A stretch of DNA of 13,773 bases from Hydrogenovibrio sp. UBA650 (GTDB lineage: Bacteria > Pseudomonadota > Gammaproteobacteria > Thiomicrospirales > Thiomicrospiraceae): positions 1 to 13,773 of the forward strand of contig DBOI01000152.1 of the NCBI GenBank assembly GCA_002299245.1, in the 5' to 3' direction. The position numbers were made by a program, and so were the translations under genes. The notes under the pieces are model-generated. The model worked only from the letters and a program-made list of their open reading frames with translations. It did not search any database and was not told where the DNA came from. Positions 1-7,772 of the stretch are shown here, one piece after another; position 1 is the first letter of the stretch, and each line of letters starts with the position of its first letter.

Positions 1-92
1 TAAGAAGCTGGGACTAAACAGTAAATATATTTAAAGTTCTACGAGTCACTTTTTTCTTCGTTAAGAAATATAATAATTTTCATTTGAAGAAG

Positions 93-98
93 TATAAT
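93..98 (+). promoter_or_regulatory. Candidate -10 element of the gsp operon promoter
   Basis: A perfect TATAAT lies at 93-98, in an AT-rich stretch just upstream of gspC. A second perfect TATAAT lies at 69-74. Neither has a convincing TTGACA-like hexamer at 16-18 bp upstream, and neither has an extended -10 TG. If 93-98 is used, transcription would start near 105, leaving a leader of only about 16 nt before the TTG at 121. The position at the head of a tightly packed twelve-gene operon supports a promoter here. The missing -35 keeps this tentative; an activator-dependent promoter is possible. Confidence 0.4.
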
Positions 99-120
99 GG
101 CTGCCTATTTTTACTAGTTT

Positions 121-960
121 TTGTGGTGCTTTGTGTCCTCGATTGTAGTCAATATTCAACATGTTAGGTGGTTTTTAACCTGGGGGTTAATACTGGTTCT
201 CGCCTGGATGTTTGGGAAGCTGGTTTGGGCGTTGCTATATTCTCCGCAACCGACAGCTTTTTCAATTCCAGAGATGAGTAATGAGCGTCAGGTTACGGGT
301 AGTACTTTAGTCGCTTCACCAACATATCTATTTGGCCGCAATCAAGAAGAAGCCAAGACTGTTGTTGTCGAGCAAAAGAAGGTCAAAAAAACAAGGCTCA
401 ATTTACAGCTGTTGGGCGTGATGGTTACTCCAAAAATGTCGGTTGCGATTATTTCCAAAGCTGGCAAGTCTGAAAGTTATGCTTTGGAAGAGTCAATACA
501 GCGTGGTGTTGTTCTTAAAGAGGTTCATCAAGACTATGTTGTGATTAGCAATAACGGTCTAAATGAAAAGCTACAGATGACTCAGCAACAAAATGTATTT
601 GCTGAATCTGCAACCCCTTCGGCCACCAAGTCTTTGAATGATAACCAGCGTAAAAAGCTTGAAGAGGTTAAGCAAAAAGCATTGAAAAACCCTATTTCTA
701 TAATGCGCTATGTACGCTTCCAACCGGTTAATAAGAATGGCAAAATGCATTCAGTAAAGGTCTGGCCACAAAGAGAGAAAAAAATATTTACCAGCCTGGG
801 ATTTAAGCCGGGCGATGAGTTAACTGAGATCAACGGCTATTCAATGGTTGAGGTCTCACAGTCACCTAAGTTGTGGCAAGAGTTATTGAAAAAAGATTAT
901 TTAGAATTAGTGCTTAACCGTAAAGGACAAAGTGTTCCATTAACGGTGGAACTGAATTAG
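121..960 (+). CDS. gspC: Type II secretion system inner-membrane protein GspC
   Basis: GspC links the inner-membrane platform to the outer-membrane secretin and helps select substrates. The 279-aa protein has a short N-terminus, one membrane helix at about residues 18-40, and a linker. A periplasmic HR domain (about 91-155) follows, including the stretch LNLQLLGVMV. The C-terminal PDZ domain is at about 190-279, with the loop around GFKPGDELTEING. It is the first gene of the operon, 11 nt before the gspD ATG. The start is uncertain. An in-frame stop at 115-117 excludes earlier starts, no in-frame ATG precedes the membrane helix, and the options are TTG at 121 or GTG at 133. No clear Shine-Dalgarno sequence precedes either. 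Family assignment rests on domain order, sequence and position. Confidence 0.93.
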   Translation: MWCFVSSIVVNIQHVRWFLTWGLILVLAWMFGKLVWALLYSPQPTAFSIPEMSNERQVTGSTLVASPTYLFGRNQEEAKTVVVEQKKVKKTRLNLQLLGVMVTPKMSVAIISKAGKSESYALEESIQRGVVLKEVHQDYVVISNNGLNEKLQMTQQQNVFAESATPSATKSLNDNQRKKLEEVKQKALKNPISIMRYVRFQPVNKNGKMHSVKVWPQREKKIFTSLGFKPGDELTEINGYSMVEVSQSPKLWQELLKKDYLELVLNRKGQSVPLTVELN

Positions 961-971
961 AGAGAGCTTTG

Positions 972-3062
972 ATGAGTTACATAAAGTCTATGAGAAGATT
1001 GGTTGGTTTGTCGCTTTTTCCGGCGATTGTTTTGTTTTGTAACCAGAGTTATGCAGAAGGCACTTTGAAACTGAACTTTAAGCAGGCCGATATCAATACA
1101 GTTATTGAGTCAGTAGCAAAGATTACCGGTAAAAACTTTATTATTGATCCCCGTGTCAAAGGCAAAGTTACATTTATCGCCCCAGAAGGCATGAAGGCCG
1201 ATGCTCTATACGATTCTTTTCTGGCGGTTTTGAATGTTTACGGATATGCCGCTGTACAGGGCGATGGTGTTATCAAGATAATCCCAGTTAATTTGGCGCG
1301 AGACCAAATTCCATATCGTGGTTGGGATGAATACGGTGAAGAGTGGGTTACCGAAGTTATCAACGTTAAGTATGTAAATGCCGGAAAATTGGTTGCCGTG
1401 TTACGTCCTCTGGTTGCTAAAGAAGGGCACTTGGTTGCTCAGACTGAGAGTAACAAACTAATCGTTTCTGATACGGTCTCTAATATTAATCGTATCAAGA
1501 GTATTCTTAAACGCGTTGACGTTGATGTTCGCGGAGCTTTCGAAGTCATTTCCGTTAAACACACCTCTGTAACAGATTTATCAAAGACTTTAAAAAGCGT
1601 ACTGCCAAAGGGGAAGGCTGGGACTGAAGTAACTATCGGTTTTGATGAGCGTACCAACCGACTTATTTTGAGTGGTGACGAAATTAAAAGAATGATGTTG
1701 CGTGCTTTGGTTGCCGATTTGGATCAGCCTGTCGATGCTGAAGGTGGCGCTCAAGTTATCTATTTACGATATGCAAAAGCCGCAGATATGGCTAAGGTTT
1801 TACAAAAAATTGCCGGTAACAAGCTGTTTCAACTGGCAGATGAAACTGGCGGTCAAGCAGAAGTTAAATCAGCGTCAAATGGTGCTAAGAAAGCGAACTC
1901 TATAGCAACCAGTGCCTTGGATAAAACTGAACTGGAAAAGCAGATTAGTATTCAAGCTGATGAGCGAATGAATGCTCTAATAATCAGTGCCCCGACCCCG
2001 GTACTCAATGGCTTGAAAAGTGTTATTAAACAACTCGATATTCGCCGTGCACAAGTTCTTATTGAAGCTATTTTTGTTGAGGTTTCGGTAGAGAAGTCGG
2101 CTCAATTAGGTGTCGATTGGATTCTGAATTCAGAAAACGGAGTTGGTTTGGTCAATTTCTCAGGAATCTTGCCTTCTCTCGGCTTAGCTGCCGCTTCTGG
2201 AGGAGCAACGACTTCGGTTGATGTCGGCTCCGGAACTTCTCTAGTTTTTGGAGAGATTGATAGCCAAAACCGAGGTTGGGGAGCACTAATCAAGGCCTTT
2301 AATTCTGATACAGATTCAAATATTTTAGCCACACCATCTATTTTGACCTTGGATAATGAAGAGGCCGAAATCCTGGTAGGTAGAGAGGTGCCGTTCCAAA
2401 CCGGTTCTTACACCAGTACAACTACCTCTGTAAGCAACCCTTTCAGTACCATTGAACGCCAAAATGTAGGGCTACAATTAAAAGTAAAGCCGCAGATTAA
2501 TGAAGGCAACGAAGTTTACCTAGAGATTGATCAGGAAGTCTCTGATGTTCTACCAAGAGGTGAGGCGGTTGATGTTCAGACCAGAAAGCGCCAGATTAAA
2601 ACAAAAGTTATTGTCGGTGATGGCGATATGGTTGTACTGGGTGGCTTAATTGATGAAAAAGAGTCTGAGAATAACTCTAAAGTCCCAGGTTTAGCTGAAG
2701 TTCCATTATTTGGCAACCTCTTCAAGTCGAGCTCAAATTCTCGCGAACGTTCTAATTTGATGGTGTTTATTCGTCCAGTGATTATTCGCAATAAACAGAT
2801 GAGTGATTACTATAGTCGTCAAAAGTACAGTTACATTTATGACGAGCAAAAAGCCATGCTATCTAAAGATGACAAGGGGCTTTTAGGCGAAGGTTTACGC
2901 CCTAAAATGCCGACTATAGAACAATGGCAAAAAGATGGCACAGGCAAGGTGCCTGATTCATCTGAGAGTCCTATGACCGTCAATAAGGTAGAAACTAAAG
3001 CTGATGATGAAAAAGAGCAGTTAATTTACACCACTACAACTGAAGAGTTGCTTGGACTATGA
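972..3062 (+). CDS. gspD: Type II secretion system secretin GspD
   Basis: GspD is the outer-membrane channel that folded exoproteins cross; it forms a multimeric ring. The 696-aa precursor has a signal peptide, probably cleaved after SYA (residue 28). The N0 domain (about 29-105, starting GTLKLNFKQADINTV) follows, then N1-N3 domains to about residue 355. The secretin barrel domain spans about 360-610 and includes the hallmark VPGLAEVPLFGNLFKS at 571-586. The tail of about 85 residues is hydrophilic and ends TEELLGL. It sits where the pilotin-binding S-domain normally is, but I cannot tell whether it binds a pilotin. The ATG at 972 is preferred over the adjacent TTG at 969 because AGAGAG at 961-966 sits 5 nt upstream of it. 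It overlaps gspE by 4 nt (ATGA). Confidence 0.97.
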   Translation: MSYIKSMRRLVGLSLFPAIVLFCNQSYAEGTLKLNFKQADINTVIESVAKITGKNFIIDPRVKGKVTFIAPEGMKADALYDSFLAVLNVYGYAAVQGDGVIKIIPVNLARDQIPYRGWDEYGEEWVTEVINVKYVNAGKLVAVLRPLVAKEGHLVAQTESNKLIVSDTVSNINRIKSILKRVDVDVRGAFEVISVKHTSVTDLSKTLKSVLPKGKAGTEVTIGFDERTNRLILSGDEIKRMMLRALVADLDQPVDAEGGAQVIYLRYAKAADMAKVLQKIAGNKLFQLADETGGQAEVKSASNGAKKANSIATSALDKTELEKQISIQADERMNALIISAPTPVLNGLKSVIKQLDIRRAQVLIEAIFVEVSVEKSAQLGVDWILNSENGVGLVNFSGILPSLGLAAASGGATTSVDVGSGTSLVFGEIDSQNRGWGALIKAFNSDTDSNILATPSILTLDNEEAEILVGREVPFQTGSYTSTTTSVSNPFSTIERQNVGLQLKVKPQINEGNEVYLEIDQEVSDVLPRGEAVDVQTRKRQIKTKVIVGDGDMVVLGGLIDEKESENNSKVPGLAEVPLFGNLFKSSSNSRERSNLMVFIRPVIIRNKQMSDYYSRQKYSYIYDEQKAMLSKDDKGLLGEGLRPKMPTIEQWQKDGTGKVPDSSESPMTVNKVETKADDEKEQLIYTTTTEELLGL

Positions 3063-4513
3063 GCGTTGCGCTTTCTTACAGTTTTGCCAACAAAAATAAA
3101 CTGCTGATAGCTAATAGTGAGCAAGGGATTACTCTGCATTATACTGAGCAGACCCCTGTAAATGCTCTATTAGAGATGCAGCGTCAGCTCGCCAATGTTG
3201 AAGTTTTGCTGGAGAAGATTCCCTCTACAGAGTTCGATATTGAGATTCAAAAAGCTTTTTCTACTCATGGGCAACAGTCTATGGAAGCAATAGAGGCAAT
3301 AGAGACGGATGATTTGGCCTCGGTATTTGCTGAAGTTGGCGAGCCTGAAGACCTGTTGGATAGTGAAGATGAAGCGCCAATCATTAAATTACTCAATGCC
3401 ATATTGAGTGAAGCAATTCGCTCGCGTGCATCCGATATTCATATTGAACCATTCGAAAACCAATTGAGAATTCGTTTCCGCGTTGACGGCGTTTTACAGA
3501 CCATGCTTACACCTAAACTTGGACTGGCTAATATGCTGGTGTCGAGAATTAAGGTTATGGCTAAACTCGATATTGCAGAAAAACGCTTGCCTCAGGATGG
3601 CCGAATCTCTCTAAAGCTTGGTGGCCGAGCGGTAGATCTGCGTGTGTCGACGATTCCCTCGAGCTTTGGAGAACGAGTTGTATTGCGACTGCTTGATAAA
3701 AGTGCAGGACGCCTGAATCTACAACAATTAAAGCTGCCATCTAAAGTCGATGCGGGTGTCACACAAGCCCTGTCAAAATCTCATGGAATCTTCCTGGTTA
3801 CCGGGCCTACCGGGTCAGGTAAAACCACCACGCTTTATGCCGGGCTTAGTATGTTGAATGATGCCAAGCGTAACATCATGACGGTGGAAGACCCGATTGA
3901 ATACAACATTGATGGCATTAACCAGACACAGGTTAATAGCAAAGCGGATATGACTTTTGCCAAAGGGTTAAGAGCGATTCTTCGACAGGATCCAGATGTG
4001 GTGATGGTTGGTGAGATTCGTGATGCTGAAACGGCTAATATTGCGGTTCAGGCTTCGTTAACTGGTCACTTGGTTTTATCTACTCTTCATACCAATTCTG
4101 CAGTAGGGGCGATTACCCGTTTACGTGATATGGGCGTTGAGCCATTTCTACTCTCGTCAAGTGTTGTCGGGGTTTTAGCGCAACGTTTAGTACGTGCTCT
4201 ATGTGACGACTGTAAAACCCCACATCAAGCCACAGAGGTCGAGTGCCAGATGATGGGCGTCGAGCAAGCCACAATTTATGAACCTTGTGGTTGCGAAACC
4301 TGTCAGCATACAGGCTATCAAGGACGAATGGGGTTGTATGAACTGTTTTTGATTGATGAGAATGTTCGTACACTGATCTATTCAAATGCCCCTGAAGATG
4401 AGCTGTTGGCAGAAGTTCGCAAGAGTTCAGGTTCTCTGCGACAGAATGGCTATCAAGCGGTACTTCAGGGCCAAACCTGTTTGGCTGAAGTGCAGCGTGT
4501 TACTCAGGAATAG
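3059..4513 (+). CDS. gspE: Type II secretion system ATPase GspE
   Basis: GspE is the cytoplasmic hexameric ATPase that drives pseudopilus assembly, recruited to the membrane by GspL. The 484-aa protein has an N-terminal domain (about 1-100), then a conserved segment with SRASDIHIEP near 122-131. The Walker A motif GPTGSGKTT is at 249-257. The Walker B region DPDVVMVGEIRD is at 311-322, followed by the His-box STLHTN. A zinc-binding tetracysteine module is formed by C382/C385 and C412/C415; an additional C410 is present. All catalytic motifs look intact and the length is usual for the family. The start codon overlaps the gspD stop as ATGA, indicating translational coupling. Confidence 0.98.
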   Translation: MSVALSYSFANKNKLLIANSEQGITLHYTEQTPVNALLEMQRQLANVEVLLEKIPSTEFDIEIQKAFSTHGQQSMEAIEAIETDDLASVFAEVGEPEDLLDSEDEAPIIKLLNAILSEAIRSRASDIHIEPFENQLRIRFRVDGVLQTMLTPKLGLANMLVSRIKVMAKLDIAEKRLPQDGRISLKLGGRAVDLRVSTIPSSFGERVVLRLLDKSAGRLNLQQLKLPSKVDAGVTQALSKSHGIFLVTGPTGSGKTTTLYAGLSMLNDAKRNIMTVEDPIEYNIDGINQTQVNSKADMTFAKGLRAILRQDPDVVMVGEIRDAETANIAVQASLTGHLVLSTLHTNSAVGAITRLRDMGVEPFLLSSSVVGVLAQRLVRALCDDCKTPHQATEVECQMMGVEQATIYEPCGCETCQHTGYQGRMGLYELFLIDENVRTLIYSNAPEDELLAEVRKSSGSLRQNGYQAVLQGQTCLAEVQRVTQE

Positions 4514-4522
4514 TGAATTGAC

Positions 4523-5746
4523 ATGCCTGCATTTGAATACAAAGCTCTAGATCAAGCCGGAAAACTTAAAAAGGGTTTACTTGAAGGCGACTCTGAGAAA
4601 CTGGTTAGACAGAAACTCCGAGATACCGGTTTAATGCCGACTCAGGTCACTGAAATTGCAAGTCAATCCAGTAACAAAAATGGCTCTTCAAATAGCTTTT
4701 TTAGCAGTTCTATCGCTACCTCTGACCTTTCCCTGTTTACTCGTGAACTCTATACATTATTGGATGCTGGAACGCCTTTAAATGATGCCTTGCGCTCTAT
4801 GGCAAAGCAGGATGAGTCAAAGCAGATGAGTCGTTTTGTCACCAGTCTACACAACAAGGTTTCCGAAGGCCACAGCTTGGCGACTGCTTTGAGTCAGGCA
4901 CCGATGAGAGTCGACAAAGATGTCATAGCCACAATTCAAGCCGGAGAGGAGAGTGGTTATCTTGATCAGGTGTTATCACGTTTGGCAGATGCTGTTGAGC
5001 AGCGAGATCAGTTGCATAAGAAAATGAAGACTGCGCTGATCTATCCGGTATTAATGGTGGTTGTCGCAATTTTAATTGTGTTATTCCTAATGGTATTTGT
5101 GGTACCAAAAGTGGTCAAGGTGTTTGATAGCATGAAACAAGACCTGCCACCCCTGACTCAAGGGATGATCTCCATGAGTGACTTCATTCAAAATCAATGG
5201 GCATGGTTACTGGTTGGTGCATTTGTTATCTGGGGTGTATTTATTTGGATTATGCGCCAGCCAAAAGGGCGCTATAAAATGCATAGTTTGGCCTTAAAAA
5301 TACCCGGTGTGAAGAAGTTCCTGATTTTCTCGATATCAGCTCGATGGGCCAGAACTTTAGGCGTCCTTCTGTCTAGTGGCGTTGCGATACAGGATGCTTT
5401 AAAAATCGCTTCTGAAGTCGTTACTCTGGATCCAATGAAGCGTTCGGTGCTAAAAATGTCTGATGATGTCCGTGAAGGCGCTTCTGTTGCCAAAGCGATG
5501 CACACGGCCGGTTTTTTCCCTCCTTTAATGATGAACCTAGTCAAAACTGGCGAAGGAAAAGGCCAACTGGATACTATGTTGCTAAAAGCTGCGAAACACT
5601 ATGAGTTTTCAGTAGAGACCTCAGCCAATACTTTGGTAAGTATTTTGGAACCGATGTTAATTATTATTATGGGCGGTGTTGTTTTGACGGTTGTGTTGGC
5701 GATAATGATGCCAATCTTTGAAATGAATCAGATGGTTGGTGGTTAA
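4523..5746 (+). CDS. gspF: Type II secretion system inner-membrane platform protein GspF
   Basis: GspF is the polytopic platform protein around which the pseudopilus is assembled, in contact with GspE and GspL. The 407-aa sequence begins with the typical MPAFEYKALD. It contains two homologous cytoplasmic T2SSF domains (about 69-192 and 271-393). The first has GEESG at 141-145 and the second has TGEGKGQ at 342-348 in the equivalent place. Hydrophobic segments are at about 172-194, 226-244 and 372-397, matching the three-helix topology. It starts 9 nt after the gspE stop, and its Shine-Dalgarno sequence is weak. The gap to gspG is 59 nt, larger than most in this operon. Confidence 0.98.
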   Translation: MPAFEYKALDQAGKLKKGLLEGDSEKLVRQKLRDTGLMPTQVTEIASQSSNKNGSSNSFFSSSIATSDLSLFTRELYTLLDAGTPLNDALRSMAKQDESKQMSRFVTSLHNKVSEGHSLATALSQAPMRVDKDVIATIQAGEESGYLDQVLSRLADAVEQRDQLHKKMKTALIYPVLMVVVAILIVLFLMVFVVPKVVKVFDSMKQDLPPLTQGMISMSDFIQNQWAWLLVGAFVIWGVFIWIMRQPKGRYKMHSLALKIPGVKKFLIFSISARWARTLGVLLSSGVAIQDALKIASEVVTLDPMKRSVLKMSDDVREGASVAKAMHTAGFFPPLMMNLVKTGEGKGQLDTMLLKAAKHYEFSVETSANTLVSILEPMLIIIMGGVVLTVVLAIMMPIFEMNQMVGG

Positions 5747-5752
5747 CTTAAC

Positions 5753-5782
5753 GCTGTAACAAAGTTAGCTGTAACAAACTTA
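5753..5782 (+). repeat. 15-bp imperfect tandem duplication between gspF and gspG
   Basis: Two adjacent 15-bp units, GCTGTAACAAAGTTA (5753-5767) and GCTGTAACAAACTTA (5768-5782), match at 14 of 15 positions. They begin 7 nt after the gspF stop and end 23 nt before the gspG start. They lie in one of the two roughly 55-60-nt gaps of the operon. The role is unknown: it may be a replication-slippage duplication, a binding site, or part of an mRNA processing region ahead of the major pseudopilin. Confidence 0.75.
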
Positions 5783-5805
5783 TATAGATAAGGGCTTACG
5801 TAAAA

Positions 5806-6246
5806 ATGAAAATGTACAAATCAGAACTCAAACTCCAGAAAGGTTTTACCTTGATCGAGCTAATGGTGGTTGTGGTGATTCTTGCAATTTTGGCCGTGTT
5901 TGTGGTGCCAAATCTTATGGATCGACCAGATGAAGCAAGACTGGTAAAAGCAAAGCAGGATATTTCTGCGGTCTCTTCCGCTTTGAAACTCTACAAGTTG
6001 GATAACTTTAACTACCCAACAACGGATCAAGGCCTGGATGCTCTGGTACAAAAGCCAACCGATGATCCGTTACCTAAAAACTGGAAGCCTCTATTGGATG
6101 CCGTACCGGTTGATCCTTGGGGAAATCCGTATCTGTATCTATCCCCTGGAGAGCACGGTGAGTTTGACTTATTTACCTATGGTGCTGATGGGGTAGATGG
6201 TGGTGAGGGTATTAATGCCACAATTGGTCAATGGAACATTAAATAA
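5806..6246 (+). CDS. gspG: Major pseudopilin GspG
   Basis: GspG is the main subunit of the T2SS pseudopilus, the piston-like filament assembled in the periplasm. The 146-aa prepilin has a 13-residue leader ending QKG, cut before F14 by the prepilin peptidase, followed by FTLIEL with Glu at mature position 5. The hydrophobic helix MVVVVILAILAVFVVP follows. The conserved C-terminal Ca-binding loop is visible: DPWGNPYLYL, then TYGADGVDGGEG. The start is ATG 5806, with AAGGG at 5790-5794 upstream; ATG 5812 is an alternative that shortens the leader by two residues. The upstream gap could hold extra signals for this high-copy subunit. Confidence 0.98.
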   Translation: MKMYKSELKLQKGFTLIELMVVVVILAILAVFVVPNLMDRPDEARLVKAKQDISAVSSALKLYKLDNFNYPTTDQGLDALVQKPTDDPLPKNWKPLLDAVPVDPWGNPYLYLSPGEHGEFDLFTYGADGVDGGEGINATIGQWNIK

Positions 6247-6261
6247 TTTCTAAAATTGACG

Positions 6262-6780
6262 ATGTATCGGCGTACAGAATTATCCCGATCACCGCCAAAG
6301 CTAACAGATCAAGCCGGTTTTACGCTTATCGAGTTGATGGTTGTGGTGGTGATCATGGCGGTGGTAGTCGCGGTCGGAGTTTTGTCACTGGGAAGACTTA
6401 ACCAAGATGCAACTAATGGCCAGCAGGTTAGAGTCGAACAGTATTTCAAACAGGTCGCCGATGAAGCTGTATTCAGGCAGAAGCTGTTATTACTTGTTCC
6501 GGATGAGAAGGGGCTGAACCTTTATTCAAAACAAGAATACAAGTGGCAGCCAGATAATGCCATTGAGAGTTATCAATGGCCGGAGAGTTTTGAGGTTGAA
6601 TGGCAGTTTGATGAAACCATTGCCAGACAACAAAAGCTAAAAAACCCGGGTTGGATCATTTGGCCAAGTGGTGAAGTGGTTCCCGGAAAAATAACGCTAA
6701 AGCTGATATCTGAGTCTGACGAAGCCGCCGCCGTGATTGAATGGAACCAGTTATTGGAATTTAACAGGCCTGAAGAGTAA
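6262..6780 (+). CDS. gspH: Minor pseudopilin GspH
   Basis: GspH is a minor pseudopilin that joins the GspI-J-K tip complex to the GspG filament. The 172-aa protein has a 19-residue leader ending DQAG, then FTLIELMVVVVIMAVVVAVG with Glu5. The C-terminal half contains GWIIWPSGEVVPGKITLKL, a segment usual for the GspH/FimT-type fold. I use ATG 6262; an in-frame TTG at 6256 would add two residues. Only 15 nt separate it from gspG, and no strong Shine-Dalgarno sequence is seen. Its stop overlaps the gspI start by one base (TAATG). Confidence 0.95.
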   Translation: MYRRTELSRSPPKLTDQAGFTLIELMVVVVIMAVVVAVGVLSLGRLNQDATNGQQVRVEQYFKQVADEAVFRQKLLLLVPDEKGLNLYSKQEYKWQPDNAIESYQWPESFEVEWQFDETIARQQKLKNPGWIIWPSGEVVPGKITLKLISESDEAAAVIEWNQLLEFNRPEE

Positions 6781-7157
6781 TGAAACCAAACCGCCTTCAA
6801 GCAAATAACCAGGGGTTTACCTTAATCGAGGTAATGGTTGCGCTTGCCATTATTGCAGTAGCCTTATCTGCGGCGAGTCGAAGCATGGGAGTGTCGGCTA
6901 ATAATCAGGGCCATTTAGAGTCAAAAATAATTGCCACATGGATAGCTGAAGATGCCGTTGCTGAATACCAGTTATTTGGTCAGCCGCAACCCGGATCAAA
7001 CAATATAAAAACCGTGCTTGGTCGGGATTGGCAGCTTGAATACAAAACTGAACCGACTTTTATACCGCAAATCTTTAGGTTGTCGGTGATGGTCAAAGAG
7101 GCTGAAACCGATCAAGTGTCGGCATCATTGGCAACGGTTGTTGGAAAGCCTGAATAA
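6780..7157 (+). CDS. gspI: Minor pseudopilin GspI
   Basis: GspI is a minor pseudopilin of the tip complex that seeds pseudopilus assembly with GspJ and GspK. The 125-aa protein has a 12-residue leader ending NNQG, then FTLIEVMVALAIIAVALSAA with Glu5. The globular domain is short, and the length is normal for GspI. Both ends are coupled: the start overlaps the gspH stop (TAATG) and the stop overlaps the gspJ start (TAATG). This supports fixed-ratio synthesis of the minor pseudopilins by reinitiating ribosomes. Confidence 0.95.
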   Translation: MKPNRLQANNQGFTLIEVMVALAIIAVALSAASRSMGVSANNQGHLESKIIATWIAEDAVAEYQLFGQPQPGSNNIKTVLGRDWQLEYKTEPTFIPQIFRLSVMVKEAETDQVSASLATVVGKPE

Positions 7158-7771
7158 TGCAGCCCAAATGTTTTAGTCATAATCAATCCAAGCTCCAACA
7201 AGGGTTCACCCTAATTGAGTTGTTAGTCGCATTAGGTGTTTCTGCGGTAATCGCTGTGTTGGCGTATCAGAGCATCAATAATATGGTGAACGTCAAAACA
7301 ACGGTAGATCAGCATATCGATCAGACTGAAAAATGGCAACGTACAGTATGGCGAATTCAGCAAGACTTAGTGCAGATGGCTCCACGGTCAATTCAGGATC
7401 AATTGGGCTCGGCATTGCCGGCGTTTCAATACCGAGAAGATACCGGTTTGGAATTTACCAGTATTGCTCAATACCCTACCTTGAATGCAAATGGAGGTTT
7501 GGTTAGAGTTGGCTATCAACTTGAAGATAATACTCTGTTCAGACTCACCTGGCAGGTATTAGATCGAGCTCAGGATACTGAAGTACAGAAAGTTGCCTTG
7601 TTAAAAGGTGTGAATCAGTTTGAAGTAGCCTTACTCAACAAGGATAACAAGTGGCTGCAAAACTGGCCTGCTGCTGGTCAAGATAGCGATATGCTGCCAA
7701 GGGCGACCAGGGTTAATATTGAGCACCAAGAGTTCGGTACTATCTCACGTATTTTTATGGGAGCAAACTAG
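7157..7771 (+). CDS. gspJ: Minor pseudopilin GspJ
   Basis: GspJ forms the pseudopilus tip together with GspI and GspK. The 204-aa precursor has a 16-residue leader ending KLQQG, then FTLIELLVALGVSAVIAVLA with Glu5. The soluble domain contains WQRTVWRIQQDLVQMAPR, characteristic of GspJ. A Shine-Dalgarno-like GGAAAG lies at 7143-7148, inside gspI, 8 nt before the ATG. The stop is one base before the gspK start. Confidence 0.96.
   Translation: MQPKCFSHNQSKLQQGFTLIELLVALGVSAVIAVLAYQSINNMVNVKTTVDQHIDQTEKWQRTVWRIQQDLVQMAPRSIQDQLGSALPAFQYREDTGLEFTSIAQYPTLNANGGLVRVGYQLEDNTLFRLTWQVLDRAQDTEVQKVALLKGVNQFEVALLNKDNKWLQNWPAAGQDSDMLPRATRVNIEHQEFGTISRIFMGAN
7759..7763 (+). promoter_or_regulatory. Ribosome binding site that fixes the gspK start
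   Basis: GGGAG inside the 3' end of gspJ lies 9 nt before ATG 7773. It supports that ATG over in-frame upstream starts such as TTG 7719, which would add 18 residues before the prepilin leader. Confidence 0.7.
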
Positions 7772-7772
7772 C

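Noticed and set aside
97..99. ATG at 97 as the gspC start
   Set aside because: It is in the gspC frame but meets TAG at 115-117 after six codons; it also overlaps the TATAAT at 93-98.
972..1055. GspD as a lipoprotein because of Cys23 in the signal sequence
   Set aside because: The residues before the cysteine (VLF) do not fit a lipobox, while SYA before Glu29 fits a normal signal peptidase I site.
4113..4385. Open - strand frame of 90 codons inside gspE
   Set aside because: It is antisense to the zinc-binding region of GspE, with no start signal or recognisable features.
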